A stretch of DNA of 64,000 bases from Jeotgalibacillus sp. S-D1 (GCF_004358665.1 NZ_SMZR01000001.1:1302001-1366000), one strand, 5' to 3'; positions 17,981 to 27,540 are shown, counted from the first letter of the stretch. The notes: generated by a model not told the origin, from the sequence alone. Translations and numbers: made by a program.

Positions 17981-18571
17981 TTGGATGAACAAACTTATTC
18001 CATGAAAGAAGCCATGCTCTTCAGTCAACGCATGGCCCAATTAAGTAAGGCTCTTTGGAAAGCAATCGAGAAGGACTGGCAAACTTGGATAAAGCCTTAT
18101 GATCTAAATATTAATGAGCACCATATTTTATGGATTGCCTATCACTTAAAAGGGGCTTCAATTTCCGATGTGGCAAAGTTCGGGGTTATGCATGTGTCTA
18201 CGGCCTTCAACTTTTCAAAAAAGCTTGAAGAGCGCGGATATCTTCAGTTTTCCAAACGGGAAAACGATAAGAGGAATACGTACATTAAGCTCACAGAAAA
18301 AGGAGACAATTTATTATTAGAATTAATGGAAAATTATTCTCCTGAAACAAATGCTGTTTTTCAAGGCGCTTCCCCTCTCCGGGAGATTTACGGTAAATTC
18401 CCTGAAATGATGGAAATGATGTCCATTGTTAAAAATATTTACGGGGATGATTTTATGAAAATTTTCGAAAAGTCCTTTCATAATATTGAAAATGAATTTA
18501 CTGAAACCGATGGAAAACTTCAAAAATCTTCCACGCATCCGCCAATTGAAGAAGCTGCACCTTCATCTTAA
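17981..18571 (+). CDS. scoC: MarR-family transition-state regulator ScoC (Hpr)
   Basis: The protein (196 residues from this start) is highly similar to B. subtilis Hpr/ScoC, with [30 protein letters not shown] and the winged helix [31 protein letters not shown]. ScoC represses protease, peptide-transport and sporulation genes in the transition phase. Two starts are possible: GTG at 17972, which lies within the AGGTGA ribosome binding site, and TTG at 17981, five bases after it; I prefer TTG. A terminator follows at 18591. Confidence 0.95.
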   Translation: MDEQTYSMKEAMLFSQRMAQLSKALWKAIEKDWQTWIKPYDLNINEHHILWIAYHLKGASISDVAKFGVMHVSTAFNFSKKLEERGYLQFSKRENDKRNTYIKLTEKGDNLLLELMENYSPETNAVFQGASPLREIYGKFPEMMEMMSIVKNIYGDDFMKIFEKSFHNIENEFTETDGKLQKSSTHPPIEEAAPSS

Positions 18572-18590
18572 CTATTCTATTTAACCCGAC

Positions 18591-18619
18591 GAGCCGCGAT
18601 TTATAGCGGCTTTTTTTTA
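18591..18619 (+). terminator. Intrinsic terminator of scoC
   Basis: AGCCGC and GCGGCT form the stem around an eight-base loop, followed by T8. Confidence 0.9.
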
Positions 18620-18940
18620 TTAATTTTTTTAAAAATTTGATTGAGGAAAAAATGCGTAGTATGAGCCCGTCCGTAAGCATAAAACATATAATAGCCGAAA
18701 TTGGTCATTGATATTTTTTTTCAAATGATCAGTAAGTCCGCCTAACCTCCAGAGACTGATATCACCGAAAAAATGGTATTATTATCCCCCCTCCCGCTAA
18801 TGTCCTGCTCCCCATACAGCTCCCTATTGCTATTGTTTTGTAAATTTTATAAAAAGGTATTGATTTTTGTATATAAGGGGAGTAAAGTAACTTTCAGGTT
18901 GTTAAATACGTCGGTCGTCGATATTGGAGGGCGATTTAAA
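18620..18940. other. Intergenic stretch without a supported gene
   Basis: About 320 AT-rich bases separate the scoC terminator from the DUF3267 gene. The only open frames are short, lack ribosome binding sites or run through the terminator. It presumably holds the promoter of the next gene. Confidence 0.5.
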
Positions 18941-19501
18941 ATGCATTGCTGGAAATCGATAAATGTTAAGAAACAGTACGGATTCTATCGGATCTTTATG
19001 TTTTCTCTGATCCTTGTCCTGGCTGTTTTTTCTTTTTTACATGTATTCTCTCAAATCACAAGAGAAACTCAATTAAATGATCAATATTTTTCTCTTTTTG
19101 CCTTAGGATTCTTTTTGATTTACCCTGCACATAAATTTTTTCACATATTGCCGCTGGTTAAATATATAAATGATATTAAGCTTAAGACACGATATCAGTT
19201 TTATTTTGTTCCAATCATGTCAGTCAGAGTGAAAAAACCAATTCCTAAGTCATCGTTTGTTTTAGCATTGGTCTCTCCTTTCGTTATGCTTAATGGAATG
19301 CTGCTGACGGGAGCAGCTGCTTACCCAAGTTATTCACATTATTTCACCATGCTGACAGCGTTTCATTGCGGCATCTGTTTAGTTGATTTCCTGTACGCAA
19401 AGTGCCTGTTCAAATCACCAAAAGAGTCGTTTATTGAAGAAGATGATGACGGCTACGAGATATTAGTTCCTGTAAAAAATACCGAATATAACCATGCTTA
19501 G
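18941..19501 (+). CDS. DUF3267 family membrane protein
   Basis: The 186-residue protein has about four hydrophobic segments and the motif YPAHKFFHILP in the second. DUF3267 proteins are described as putative zincins, but here an HKxxH replaces a classical HExxH, so protease activity should not be assumed. The ATG at 18941 follows GGAGGG by nine bases; the longer open frame upstream lacks a ribosome binding site. The C-terminal tail is acidic (EEDDDGYEI). Confidence 0.75.
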   Translation: MHCWKSINVKKQYGFYRIFMFSLILVLAVFSFLHVFSQITRETQLNDQYFSLFALGFFLIYPAHKFFHILPLVKYINDIKLKTRYQFYFVPIMSVRVKKPIPKSSFVLALVSPFVMLNGMLLTGAAAYPSYSHYFTMLTAFHCGICLVDFLYAKCLFKSPKESFIEEDDDGYEILVPVKNTEYNHA

Positions 19502-19509
19502 ATGCTATT

Positions 19510-19560
19510 ACTCCCTCATTCTACTGACTTAACAGCAGTTTGCCTTGAGGGAGTTTCATT
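19510..19560 (+). terminator. Probable terminator of the DUF3267 gene
   Basis: ACTCCCTCA and TGAGGGAGT pair across a long loop, followed by a T-rich run. Confidence 0.65.
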
Positions 19561-19647
19561 TTCCAGATAAAAAGAATAGAAGCTTAGCCTGTTTTTTCTG
19601 CTCATCTTTTGGTATTGTAGTAACTAGAGGATAGGAGGGGTTTGGCA

Positions 19648-19836
19648 ATGGTCTCCGTAGTATCATTATTCATTTTGTTTACTATATTTATCTTATATTC
19701 GATTAACCGTATGACGAATAAATTATGTGTGCAAAAAGAAATACCTGATGAAAAACAGCCAAAGGTATTTCGTACCATTAATATCCTAATTCTAGTTTTA
19801 CTGATTTCATCATATGTAGAAGTGCTTTACACATAA
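19648..19836 (+). CDS. Small two-pass membrane protein, 62 residues
   Basis: The frame begins MVSVVSLFILFTIFILYSI and has a second hydrophobic helix near its end, with a charged middle KEIPDEKQPKVFR. AGGAGGGG stands seven bases before the ATG at 19648, and a strong terminator follows at 19866. No family recognised. Confidence 0.7.
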   Translation: MVSVVSLFILFTIFILYSINRMTNKLCVQKEIPDEKQPKVFRTINILILVLLISSYVEVLYT

Positions 19837-19865
19837 AATAAGCACAAACTCCATTGGAATTAAGA

Positions 19866-19911
19866 TAAAGAAAACGAACTGACGTTTTAAGTCAGTTCGT
19901 TTTCTTTTTAC
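19866..19911 (+). terminator. Intrinsic terminator
   Basis: AAAGAAAACGAACTGAC and its exact complement form a 17-bp stem with T-rich and A-rich flanks. Confidence 0.9.
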
Positions 19912-20029
19912 AGCTTAACGCTATATATCTCGAAGGAGACGAAATTTTTCCATCAATAAGGTACTTTGAAATCCAGGAAAATCCGAATTCAACGTAAGTC
20001 TTATGCTGGTTCAGCCTCTTATTTAGATT

Positions 20030-20119
20030 CTATAACCAAGCTGAGCCAATGATAATCAAAAGTATAAACAACACAACAACTAACGCAAAACCTCCGTAGT
20101 ATCCGCCGCCACCTGACAT
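20030..20119 (-). CDS. YjcZ-family small sporulation protein (copy 1)
   Basis: This 29-residue peptide reads MSGGGGYYGGFALVVVLFIL followed by a hydrophobic end with IIIGSAWL. Glycine- and tyrosine-rich starts followed by one transmembrane helix are typical of YjcZ family spore peptides. GGGAGGAAA precedes the ATG at 20119. A second copy lies just upstream on the same strand. Confidence 0.85.
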   Translation of the reverse strand: MSGGGGYYGGFALVVVLFILLIIIGSAWL

Positions 20120-20148
20120 ATTATTTCCTCCCTTCAATTCAGTTTATT

Positions 20149-20232
20149 TTAAAACCAAGCAGAACCTACAATAATCAGCAAAATAAAGAGCACAACGATT
20201 AGAGCGAAGCCTCCACCATATCCGTATCCCAT
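20149..20232 (-). CDS. YjcZ-family small sporulation protein (copy 2)
   Basis: This 27-residue peptide starts MGYGYGGGFALIVVLFIL and ends GSAWF, nearly the same as the copy at 20030-20119. GGAGGGG precedes the ATG at 20232. The tandem pair looks like a recent duplication, and 29 bases separate the two frames. Confidence 0.85.
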   Translation of the reverse strand: MGYGYGGGFALIVVLFILLIIVGSAWF

Positions 20233-20461
20233 CTTAACCCCTCCTCTCTTTCTTATTTATGCTATTCAGAGAAAGAAGAATTGGCATGGGCTGAATAATG
20301 GATTATTAAATAATTGTATAAAAACATTGAAGATTCCATGAATTCTACCCGGGTGCTGTAAAAAGTGATTAGAAAGGCGTTCTCCGTTCTATTGAAGTAT
20401 GGTATAGTATGATTTGTAGATTTTTACACCTGCGTTTTATCAGGCATAAGGAGAGGAAAAA

Positions 20462-21409
20462 ATGAAAAAATGGATTGCTACGGCATCATTGGTTGCAGGG
20501 GTTGCCGGTTTGGTAGCTTGCAGCGATGATAATGCCGGCGGAGATGTAATTGCGACAACATCAGCTGGTGATATTACCAAAGAAGAGTTTTACAAAGAAA
20601 TGAAGAGCACTGTTGGTGAACAAGCGCTGCAAATGATGATTTTAGAGGATATTCTCCAAGAAAAATATCCGGTGGAAGATGAAGAAATCCAGGCTGATAT
20701 CGAAGCAATGAAAGAACAATATGGCGGTGAGGAACAGTTTAATGCTGTGATTGCACAGCAGGGCCACACAGAAGAATCTTTCAGTGAAATGCTGCGATTA
20801 AATAAGCTTCAGGAAAATGCTTTAGTAGCAGATATTGAAGTAACAGATGAAGAAATTGAAAAAAAGTATGACCAAATGAAAAAAGAAGTTAATGCCAGAC
20901 ATATTTTAGTTGAAGACGAAGAAACGGCACTTGAAGTGAAGAAATTGCTTGAAGAAGGCGGGGATTTCACAGAGCTTGCTAAAGAATATTCCACTGAGCC
21001 AGCCGCACAGGAATCAGGCGGAGAACTTGGCTTCTTTGGTCCCGGGCAAATGGATCCTGCTTTTGAAGAAGCAGCTTTCAATCTGGAACCAAACGTAATT
21101 AGTGATCCTGTGCAATCAAGCTTTGGATTTCATATTATTGAAGTAACAGAAACGAAGGAAGTTGAAGTAGCTGATCTGGAAGAAATGCGCGATGATATTG
21201 CACATGATATCAAGATGAGCAAGGCAGACCAAACACAGATTACACCAATTGTCCAAGGCATTCTTCGCGATGCTGAGATAGATATTAAAGATGAAGAGCT
21301 TTCTTCAAGCTTTGACTCGCTGCTGGAAGCACCTGCGCAGACGCCTGAACCTGGTACCACAGAAGAAGCACCAGAAGAAGAGCCTGCTGAAGACACTGAC
21401 GCAGAATAA
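20462..21409 (+). CDS. prsA: Foldase lipoprotein PrsA (peptidyl-prolyl isomerase)
   Basis: The 315-residue protein has a lipoprotein signal peptide ending in the lipobox LVAC (Cys 20), an N-terminal chaperone helix region and a parvulin domain from about residue 143 (VNARHILV) to 231, including GGELGFFGPGQMDPAFE. PrsA folds exported proteins on the outer face of the membrane. The C-terminal 30 residues are a proline- and glutamate-rich acidic tail. GGAGAGG precedes the ATG. scoC lies 2 kb upstream, the same neighbourhood as in B. subtilis. Confidence 0.96.
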   Translation: MKKWIATASLVAGVAGLVACSDDNAGGDVIATTSAGDITKEEFYKEMKSTVGEQALQMMILEDILQEKYPVEDEEIQADIEAMKEQYGGEEQFNAVIAQQGHTEESFSEMLRLNKLQENALVADIEVTDEEIEKKYDQMKKEVNARHILVEDEETALEVKKLLEEGGDFTELAKEYSTEPAAQESGGELGFFGPGQMDPAFEEAAFNLEPNVISDPVQSSFGFHIIEVTETKEVEVADLEEMRDDIAHDIKMSKADQTQITPIVQGILRDAEIDIKDEELSSSFDSLLEAPAQTPEPGTTEEAPEEEPAEDTDAE

Positions 21410-21420
21410 AATGCATAAAA

Positions 21421-21476
21421 ACAGGCTGTCCTACTTTTTGACACATGAAGGTCAAAAAAGCGGGACAGCCTTTTTC
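21421..21476 (+). terminator. Intrinsic terminator of prsA
   Basis: AGGCTGTCC and GGACAGCCT enclose a second pairing of TTTTTGAC with GTCAAAAA; T5 follows. Confidence 0.9.
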
Positions 21477-21485
21477 ATTATTCAG

Positions 21486-21668
21486 CTACTCTTCTTCTCG
21501 GTACAATAATCTTTTTCTCTTTTCTTCTACCATTCGCTTAATGTATGTTTGTCCATGTTCTTCGATCCATTCTTTCTCTACCTTCTTATCTAAATACGCT
21601 GCTCTAACCATCATTACAGCACTAACAGCAATACCACCAATTGTCAGATCTACCCATAATGGAAACAT
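21486..21668 (-). CDS. yhaL: Sporulation protein YhaL family
   Basis: The 60-residue protein begins MFPLWVDLTIGGIAVSAVMM, a single membrane helix, followed by a charged helix with WIEEHGQTYIKRMVEEKRKR. This layout matches B. subtilis YhaL, which also lies near prsA. AGGAGG precedes the ATG at 21668. It converges on prsA. Confidence 0.82.
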   Translation of the reverse strand: MFPLWVDLTIGGIAVSAVMMVRAAYLDKKVEKEWIEEHGQTYIKRMVEEKRKRLLYREEE

Positions 21669-21762
21669 AGCTACTCCTCCTAATTAGACCATATAAGCTT
21701 AATCAGTTATTTTAACTGGTTATGGACAGCCTATGCACTTGGTCAGAAGAATATGCCAATAA

Positions 21763-22716
21763 TTATTCTTGATCATCCTCATACATGAGCGGTTTGTAAA
21801 AAGAGCGGTTCTCAAGAGCAAATACCCTTTCTGTAAATTCTCCTGCCTTCGTACGAGTGAGTACCCGATCCATCATGTTCATCTTTGCATCAAGATTATC
21901 GATATAATGCAGAATTTCTGCTTCCCTGATCATAGGAGGTTTTGGAGAACCCCATTCGGCCTTACCATGATGGGAAAGAACCATATGCTGAAGCATAAGA
22001 ATTTCTTCTCCTTTTAAATCGAGTTCTTCTGCTGCTTGTCCAATTTCATTAATCATAAGGGAAATATGCCCAAGCAGGTTTCCTTCAAGCGTGTAAGAGG
22101 CTGAAACCGGCCCTGAAAGCTCTTCTACCTTCCCCATGTCATGCAAAATGATTCCCGCGTAAAGCAAATCTTTATTTAATGAAGGGTATAAAGCTGTAAG
22201 GGATTTAGCTATATGCAGCATGGAAAGCACGTGATAGGCCAGCCCTGAAACAAATTCATGATGATTTTTAGTAGCTGCAGGGAATTCCATAAACTCTTTT
22301 TGATGCTTTTTAACAAGATGCCTTGTCAGCCTTTGAATGGTTGGATTTTTCATTTCGAATATATATTGAGTCAGCTGATCCATCATTTCATCTATTGGGA
22401 CGGGCGCTGTCTCAAGAAACTCTCCAATTGATACTCCATCGCTTGGTGATGCCGGACGAATTTGTCTTAATCGCAGTTGGTTTTTTCCCCTGTAGTTATG
22501 GATTTCTCCTGCGACTTTTACGATGGATTGTGCCTGGTATTTTTTTTCATCTTCATCTCCGGCATCCCACAGCTTCGCTTCTATATCTCCGCTTCTATCC
22601 TGAAAAATAAGCGTTAAGAATGGTTTTCCTGTAGTCGTTACACCTTTAGTAGATTGCTTAATTAATAGATATTGATCAACCGGATCGCCGGGATTTAAGT
22701 AGGTAATTCCTTTCAT
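21763..22716 (-). CDS. yhaM: 3'-5' exoribonuclease YhaM
   Basis: The 317-residue enzyme combines an N-terminal OB-fold (about residues 12-90, with [19 protein letters not shown]) and an HD hydrolase domain ([15 protein letters not shown], with further histidines in [13 protein letters not shown]). It degrades RNA with metal-dependent 3'-5' exonuclease activity. AAAGGAG precedes the ATG by ten bases. An MFS exporter gene follows 31 bases after its start on the same strand (upstream), so they may be co-transcribed. Confidence 0.94.
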   Translation of the reverse strand: MKGITYLNPGDPVDQYLLIKQSTKGVTTTGKPFLTLIFQDRSGDIEAKLWDAGDEDEKKYQAQSIVKVAGEIHNYRGKNQLRLRQIRPASPSDGVSIGEFLETAPVPIDEMMDQLTQYIFEMKNPTIQRLTRHLVKKHQKEFMEFPAATKNHHEFVSGLAYHVLSMLHIAKSLTALYPSLNKDLLYAGIILHDMGKVEELSGPVSASYTLEGNLLGHISLMINEIGQAAEELDLKGEEILMLQHMVLSHHGKAEWGSPKPPMIREAEILHYIDNLDAKMNMMDRVLTRTKAGEFTERVFALENRSFYKPLMYEDDQE

Positions 22717-22747
22717 CTTACAAACAGCTCCTTTACTTATTCATTAA

Positions 22748-23965
22748 TTATGCTACCTCTGTGCCATTTACCCTCTTTCTTTTTCCCGCAATCCATATAC
22801 GTGTTGCGATTAAACCGAACAACATGACCGAGGCGCCAAACAAATAGGGCACATGAATGTTTTTAAGAAACAAATAACCCGCTAAAATAGGCCCTGCTAC
22901 ATTACCTAAACTTAGAAACGAATTATTCAGCCCCATGACCATGCCCTGCCTGGAACCAGCCATTTTGGAAATTAATGAATTCAATGATGGCCGCAACAAG
23001 GAATTTCCTATAAAAAAGATTCCTGTTGTCACAATAACCATGACGTATGATTGAGCAAGTGTCATGATTACGAAACCTGCTGCGCTGATAACCAAAGCGA
23101 TCGTCACTACTTTTTCTTCTCCGAATGCACGGGTCATTCTGCCGACACCCACACCTTGAACAAGTGTGCCGACGATCCCGACAATAAGAATGATAACCCC
23201 TACCTCTTTGGGACCATATCCATACCGTTCAAGTGCATAATATCCAAATATGGCCTGAAAATTTGCAAGTCCGAAACTCATGATAAATACAAGAATCAGA
23301 AGAAAGCCAACCGGACTGCCAAGCGCTTGTTTTATTTTTTTATATTGTGATAAGCGCGGTTCTTCCTCCAGTGCATCTCTTCTTTCTTTTGTAAAAGACT
23401 CCGGAAGAAAAACAACAGAGACAAGAGCCGCAACAGCAGCAGCGCAGCCAGCAAATAAAAATGGGTAAGATAAATCGTATTCTGCAAGCCATCCTCCAAT
23501 TCCAGGACCTACTACGATGCCAAGTCCCATAGCTGCTCCCAAAATCCCCATTCCCCGTCCACGGTTTTTTTCATCGGTTACGTCTGCTACATAGGCCATT
23601 GCTGTAGGCATGAGTGCTGATCCAAAAATCCCTGCCATTATACGCGACAGAAATAACATCCATAGACCTGTTGCAAAGGCAAAAATAAATTCAGCTGCGG
23701 CAAAGCCAATCAGCCCAATTGTAATGAGCGGCTTCCGTCCAATTTTATCAGACAGTCTGCCCCAGTAAGGCGCAAATAGAAATTGCATTAAAGCAAACAC
23801 CGCGACTAAAAAACCCAGCGTTTGCGCATCAGCGTTAAATTTCTCAACATAAAAAGGGAGTATAGGTATGACCAGCCCTATTCCCACCATGACAATAAAC
23901 AAATTAAAGCTTAATAAAAAAAGTGGTCCCCGGCGTTTTGTGCTTTTTAATCCTTTTCCTGACAT
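22748..23965 (-). CDS. Major facilitator superfamily drug efflux protein
   Basis: The 405-residue, 12-segment transporter shows the motif-A loop GRLSDKIGRKPLI between segments 2 and 3 and a motif-C-like region GLGIVVGPGIGGWLAE, which marks proton-coupled antiporters (DHA1 type). AAAGGAA precedes the ATG by eight bases. It lies immediately upstream of yhaM. The substrate cannot be read from sequence; a multidrug or tetracycline-like role is only a family-level guess. Confidence 0.88.
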   Translation of the reverse strand: MSGKGLKSTKRRGPLFLLSFNLFIVMVGIGLVIPILPFYVEKFNADAQTLGFLVAVFALMQFLFAPYWGRLSDKIGRKPLITIGLIGFAAAEFIFAFATGLWMLFLSRIMAGIFGSALMPTAMAYVADVTDEKNRGRGMGILGAAMGLGIVVGPGIGGWLAEYDLSYPFLFAGCAAAVAALVSVVFLPESFTKERRDALEEEPRLSQYKKIKQALGSPVGFLLILVFIMSFGLANFQAIFGYYALERYGYGPKEVGVIILIVGIVGTLVQGVGVGRMTRAFGEEKVVTIALVISAAGFVIMTLAQSYVMVIVTTGIFFIGNSLLRPSLNSLISKMAGSRQGMVMGLNNSFLSLGNVAGPILAGYLFLKNIHVPYLFGASVMLFGLIATRIWIAGKRKRVNGTEVA

Positions 23966-24062
23966 TCAATTAATTCCTTTCATAACAATTAAGCAGTATG
24001 TTTCTATCATACCCGAAGCTTAACTATCAGGCTATCTGAAAAGTTCTGTGTCAGTATATCAT

Positions 24063-24092
24063 ATTAAAAAAATCGGCCTCAAAGGGCCGATT
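24063..24092 (-). terminator. Intrinsic terminator of yhaQ-yhaP
   Basis: On the minus strand AAATCGGCC and GGCCGATTT form the stem, followed by T-rich sequence. Confidence 0.9.
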
Positions 24093-24093
24093 T

Positions 24094-25368
24094 CTACTTT
24101 TCTTTTTTTGAAAGGATCAACGCCTTCTTCATATCCTTAAACGAAGAGCTGTTTCCGTACATTAGCACGCCGCCCCGGTATACTTTTGCTCCGAACCAGC
24201 CAATAATGAAAATCGCTGCAAGCGTCAAAGCAATAGCAACCATAGGTTCCCAAAGGGGTATATTGAGCATTCCTACACGGGTAAACATTACTAGCGGACT
24301 AAAAAATGGAATATAAGATGTAATGGTAATAAAATTGGCTTCAGGATCTGCCAGCCCGTAGAATGCCAGCATGGCACCAGCAATAATTAACAGGTTGACC
24401 GGCATCATCATTTGCTGAATATCCTCTGTCCGGCTGACCAGGGATCCCAAAAAAGCGGCCAGCGTTGCAAATAGAAAGTACCCCAGCAGGAAAAAGATAA
24501 TGCCAAAGGAAATCGTCTCAATGCTGTTTGCTGAAAAATCAAACAGGCTGTAGATACCCCCCTCAAGTGAATCCCTGCTGAATCTTATGGAGATGAAACC
24601 AGTGATCGCCCAAAAAGCGAGCTGAGTCAGACCTAAAAGGCCAATTCCCACTATCTTAGCAAAAATCTGCTGTATTGGCGGAACACTTGAAACCAATATT
24701 TCCATTACTCTGGACGATTTTTCTGTTGCTACTTCAGTAGCTATCATAAGTGAGTAAATGAGGACAGACATATAGATAACAAAAATCATGATATAAACCA
24801 GGCCTCTTGCTTCATTCAATTCTTCTTCGGATTTAGCGGTTTCCAAAAAGGATGATTGCTCAAACGCCACCGGCATATTTAACGTAGCCAGTTCATCTGC
24901 ACTTAAGTTCAATTTTGCTGCTGCAAGGTTTGACTGAATGGTTTGCAAGGAAAGCTGAAGATCTGCTGAATTGCCGTTTGTACTAAGCGATTCTGACAAA
25001 TAGTTTGCTGAGATTTTACCGCTGTCCTGCAGTGAAACGGTTAACAGTGCATCGTACTCTCCTGCCTCCACCTGCCGCTCCAGTTCTTCCAGCTCTTTAT
25101 CACTATTTTCAATGGTTATATTTTGATTTACAATATGAATCTGCTGCTCAAGTGCTGCAGCCACACTTCCTTCTTCATCATAAACAGCAACCGTCCAGCC
25201 TTCTCCACTGCCGCTCTCCCCATCGTCTGAACCAAATGAGTCCATAATAGTTTGGAAATTTGTTCCTACAATGATTGAAAGCGCAAATATTATGGTCGTG
25301 ATTAAAAATGCCTTTGACTTGAATTTTTCTCCATAGGTCTTCGCTAAAATCAATCCGAATCTATTCAA
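24094..25368 (-). CDS. yhaP: ABC transporter permease YhaP (NatB-like)
   Basis: The protein (424 residues from TTG at 25368) has an N-terminal membrane anchor, a large extracytoplasmic domain, and a cluster of C-terminal membrane helices with IATEVATEKSSRVMEILVSS, typical of the NatB/ABC-2 exporter family. I chose TTG at 25368 because translation then begins with NRFGLILAKTYGEK, which aligns with the B. subtilis YhaP start; other starts lie up to 25401. It overlaps the end of yhaQ by eight bases, indicating coupling. Substrate unknown; sodium export is known for the NatAB relatives. Confidence 0.9.
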   Translation of the reverse strand: MNRFGLILAKTYGEKFKSKAFLITTIIFALSIIVGTNFQTIMDSFGSDDGESGSGEGWTVAVYDEEGSVAAALEQQIHIVNQNITIENSDKELEELERQVEAGEYDALLTVSLQDSGKISANYLSESLSTNGNSADLQLSLQTIQSNLAAAKLNLSADELATLNMPVAFEQSSFLETAKSEEELNEARGLVYIMIFVIYMSVLIYSLMIATEVATEKSSRVMEILVSSVPPIQQIFAKIVGIGLLGLTQLAFWAITGFISIRFSRDSLEGGIYSLFDFSANSIETISFGIIFFLLGYFLFATLAAFLGSLVSRTEDIQQMMMPVNLLIIAGAMLAFYGLADPEANFITITSYIPFFSPLVMFTRVGMLNIPLWEPMVAIALTLAAIFIIGWFGAKVYRGGVLMYGNSSSFKDMKKALILSKKEK

Positions 25369-26260
25369 AAGAAGCACCCACTTTCTCGATAAAAATATCA
25401 TTTAATGAAGGCTCTTCTAAAGAAAATTGACGAATAAATCCTTTCCCGCTAATTTCTCGCAGAATAGCCTGTGATACTTCCTCATTTTTGATTTGAAGCT
25501 CTACCCCGTCCATCCGTTTTTTCATTTTAACGACATCAGGAAATGAGTGTAAATAGGTGAGATCAAAATCGGCATCGATTAATAGGTTTTTCTTTCCAAA
25601 AGAACGCTTAATTTCTCGCAAACCGCCGTCAACAATGGGTTTTCCTTTATGAATAATACACAAGCTCTCGCAAAGTTCTTCCACATGCTCCATTCTATGG
25701 CTGGAAAAAATAATAGTTGCCCCCCGCTGCTGAATATCTCTGACCGCGTCTTTCAGCAGTTCCACATTTACGGGATCCAAGCCGCTAAAAGGTTCATCTA
25801 AAATAATCAGTTCAGGTTTATGCAGGATTGCTGCAATGAATTGGATCTTCTGCTGATTTCCTTTTGAGAGTTCTTCCACTCTTTTATTTTCATATTCCGG
25901 AACCTTAAACCGGTCCAGCCAATAAATAAGCTCTTTTTCAGCTTCTTTCTTGTCCATTCCTCTTAATCTTGCTAAATAAATAATTTGATTCTTTACTTTC
26001 ATTTTAGGATAAAGTCCCCGTTCTTCAGGAAGATATCCCACATTATTGCTATTATGATAGCCAATTGACTGACCGTTCCAGGTAATCTTTCCTTCCGAGG
26101 CATCAAGCAAGCCAAGCATCATACGAAAAGTAGTTGTTTTGCCGGCTCCGTTAGCCCCAAGAAATCCGAACATTGATTTTTCAGGAATAGTCAGGGACAG
26201 TTTATCTACAGCCAAGTGTCCGCCAAAACGTTTTGTCACCTGATTAATATGTAATGTCAT
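25361..26260 (-). CDS. yhaQ: ABC transporter ATP-binding protein YhaQ
   Basis: The 299-residue ATPase shows Walker A GANGAGKTT, signature ELSKGNQQKIQ, Walker B LIILDEPFSGLD and the H-loop FSSHRMEHVEE, with the C-terminal extension typical of NatA-like subunits. It is the partner of YhaP. GAAGGAGG precedes the ATG. It is divergent from yhzD. Confidence 0.93.
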   Translation of the reverse strand: MTLHINQVTKRFGGHLAVDKLSLTIPEKSMFGFLGANGAGKTTTFRMMLGLLDASEGKITWNGQSIGYHNSNNVGYLPEERGLYPKMKVKNQIIYLARLRGMDKKEAEKELIYWLDRFKVPEYENKRVEELSKGNQQKIQFIAAILHKPELIILDEPFSGLDPVNVELLKDAVRDIQQRGATIIFSSHRMEHVEELCESLCIIHKGKPIVDGGLREIKRSFGKKNLLIDADFDLTYLHSFPDVVKMKKRMDGVELQIKNEEVSQAILREISGKGFIRQFSLEEPSLNDIFIEKVGASFE

Positions 26261-26414
26261 TAAGAAACCTCCTTCATCCTCTATCCATATTTTATACGAT
26301 TCAATATGGAAATAGATTCATTTTTTTCACTTTTCCCTCCCCCTCTTTACTAGTTCGGACAGAATATGTAAGAATAAAAACAGTTCCATTAAATAAATAT
26401 AAGGGGTTGGGAGA

Positions 26415-26600
26415 ATGGCTGTTTACAAAATGACTGCATTTGATGAAAAGGGAAGCTTGCTTTTTGAGCACTCATTTGAAGCTGAACAAGATGAAGAGGC
26501 AAAAGAAATCGGGAAAAAGCGCTTTGATGAAGAGGGCTTGACTCAACGAACACACCGGCTCGTATCCCCACGGGGAAAACTGCTGCTATTTCATACCTGA
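26415..26600 (+). CDS. yhzD: YhzD-like small protein
   Basis: The 61-residue protein begins MAVYKMTAFDEKG and ends with THRLVSPRGKLLLFH, the conserved C-terminus I associate with the YhzD family. It is soluble, acidic in the middle, and of unknown function. AAGGGG lies upstream of the ATG. It is divergent from yhaQ and convergent with yhaR. Confidence 0.75.
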   Translation: MAVYKMTAFDEKGSLLFEHSFEAEQDEEAKEIGKKRFDEEGLTQRTHRLVSPRGKLLLFHT

Positions 26601-26605
26601 ACAGC

Positions 26606-26640
26606 AAAAAAGCCGGTGAGACCCATTTCTCACCGGCTTA
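26606..26640 (-). terminator. Terminator between yhzD and yhaR
   Basis: AGCCGGTGAGA and TCTCACCGGCT form the stem. The T-run lies on the minus strand, so it serves yhaR best. Confidence 0.85.
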
Positions 26641-26645
26641 TCCCT

Positions 26646-27440
26646 TTACTGCCCTTTAAAGTTTGGTTTACGTTTTTCAACAAATGCTTTAATGCCTTCT
26701 TTGTGATCCTCAGTCTGCCGCATTCTCCATTGCGATTCCTGCTCAGACGCCAAAACGGCCTTTAACTCACTAACCTGATTGGACCGGAGAATTGACTTTG
26801 TCTCCATCATCGCTTTCAGTGGGCTCCTTTGAAATCCCGCAACTAATTTCCTTGCTTCCTCGAGCCCTTTATTCTCAGCCACCACTTTGTCGATTAAACC
26901 CAAAGCGTAGGCCTCCTGGCCATTCATTACTTCACCTTTCCAAATAAGCTGCATTGCTTTTTGGGCACCAATTCGTTCCTTTAAAAAGAAATGGCCTCCA
27001 CCGTCCGGAACCAGGCCAATGCCGATAAAGTTCATCGCAATTTTGCTGCCTTCTTCTGCCACAATGAAATCTGTAGCAAGTGCAATACTGAACCCCAAAC
27101 CAGCTGCCGCACCATGAATCGCGCTTACTGTAATCTTATCCATCGAATACAGCACCAGAGAGAGTTCTGAGATAATCTCCATAAAAGTTTGGAATTGGCC
27201 TTCACCTTCCATTGAAAGCATGGTTTTAATATCTCCGCCTGAACAAAAGCCCCGGCCTTCCCCTTTTAAAACCACCAGATAAATATCAGGATCCCGATTT
27301 AATTCCTTCAGTGTTTCTACCAGCTCTTCCATCATCTCCAGCTGGAGTGCATTTAGATTTTCAGGCCGGTTTAATGTTATCCACCCTGTTGTGCCCTCGA
27401 TCTCCACCTTAATCGAATTATAATCTGTTTTAATTGCCAC
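26646..27440 (-). CDS. yhaR: Enoyl-CoA hydratase/isomerase family protein YhaR
   Basis: The 264-residue crotonase-fold protein has the oxyanion-hole motifs GRGFCSGGDIKTM and HGAAAGLGFSIALA and the VPDGGGHFFL segment; the acidic residues used by hydratases are replaced by less usual ones, so an isomerase or specialised hydratase role is possible. GTG at 27440 lies eight bases after AAAGGGG; the upstream ATG at 27473 falls inside a FadR-like palindrome and lacks a ribosome binding site. Confidence 0.88.
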   Translation of the reverse strand: MAIKTDYNSIKVEIEGTTGWITLNRPENLNALQLEMMEELVETLKELNRDPDIYLVVLKGEGRGFCSGGDIKTMLSMEGEGQFQTFMEIISELSLVLYSMDKITVSAIHGAAAGLGFSIALATDFIVAEEGSKIAMNFIGIGLVPDGGGHFFLKERIGAQKAMQLIWKGEVMNGQEAYALGLIDKVVAENKGLEEARKLVAGFQRSPLKAMMETKSILRSNQVSELKAVLASEQESQWRMRQTEDHKEGIKAFVEKRKPNFKGQ

Positions 27441-27458
27441 AATCTCATCCCCTTTAAA

Positions 27459-27476
27459 TGAATGTTCATTCATTAT
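27459..27476. promoter_or_regulatory. FadR-like operator upstream of yhaR
   Basis: TGAATGTTCATTCATTAT on the plus strand (TGAATGAACATTCATTTA when read from the other side) keeps most of the TGAATG-N6-CATTCA box. It sits 19-36 bases before the GTG start. Confidence 0.6.
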
Positions 27477-27540
27477 TTCTAGATAAGATTGCCAAACTCC
27501 TGCAAAAAGATAAAATCTCTAAGTAAGCACAGACACCGTT

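Noticed and set aside
18498-18680. 60-codon minus-strand ORF after scoC
   Set aside because: It runs through the scoC terminator and into scoC, and lacks a ribosome binding site.
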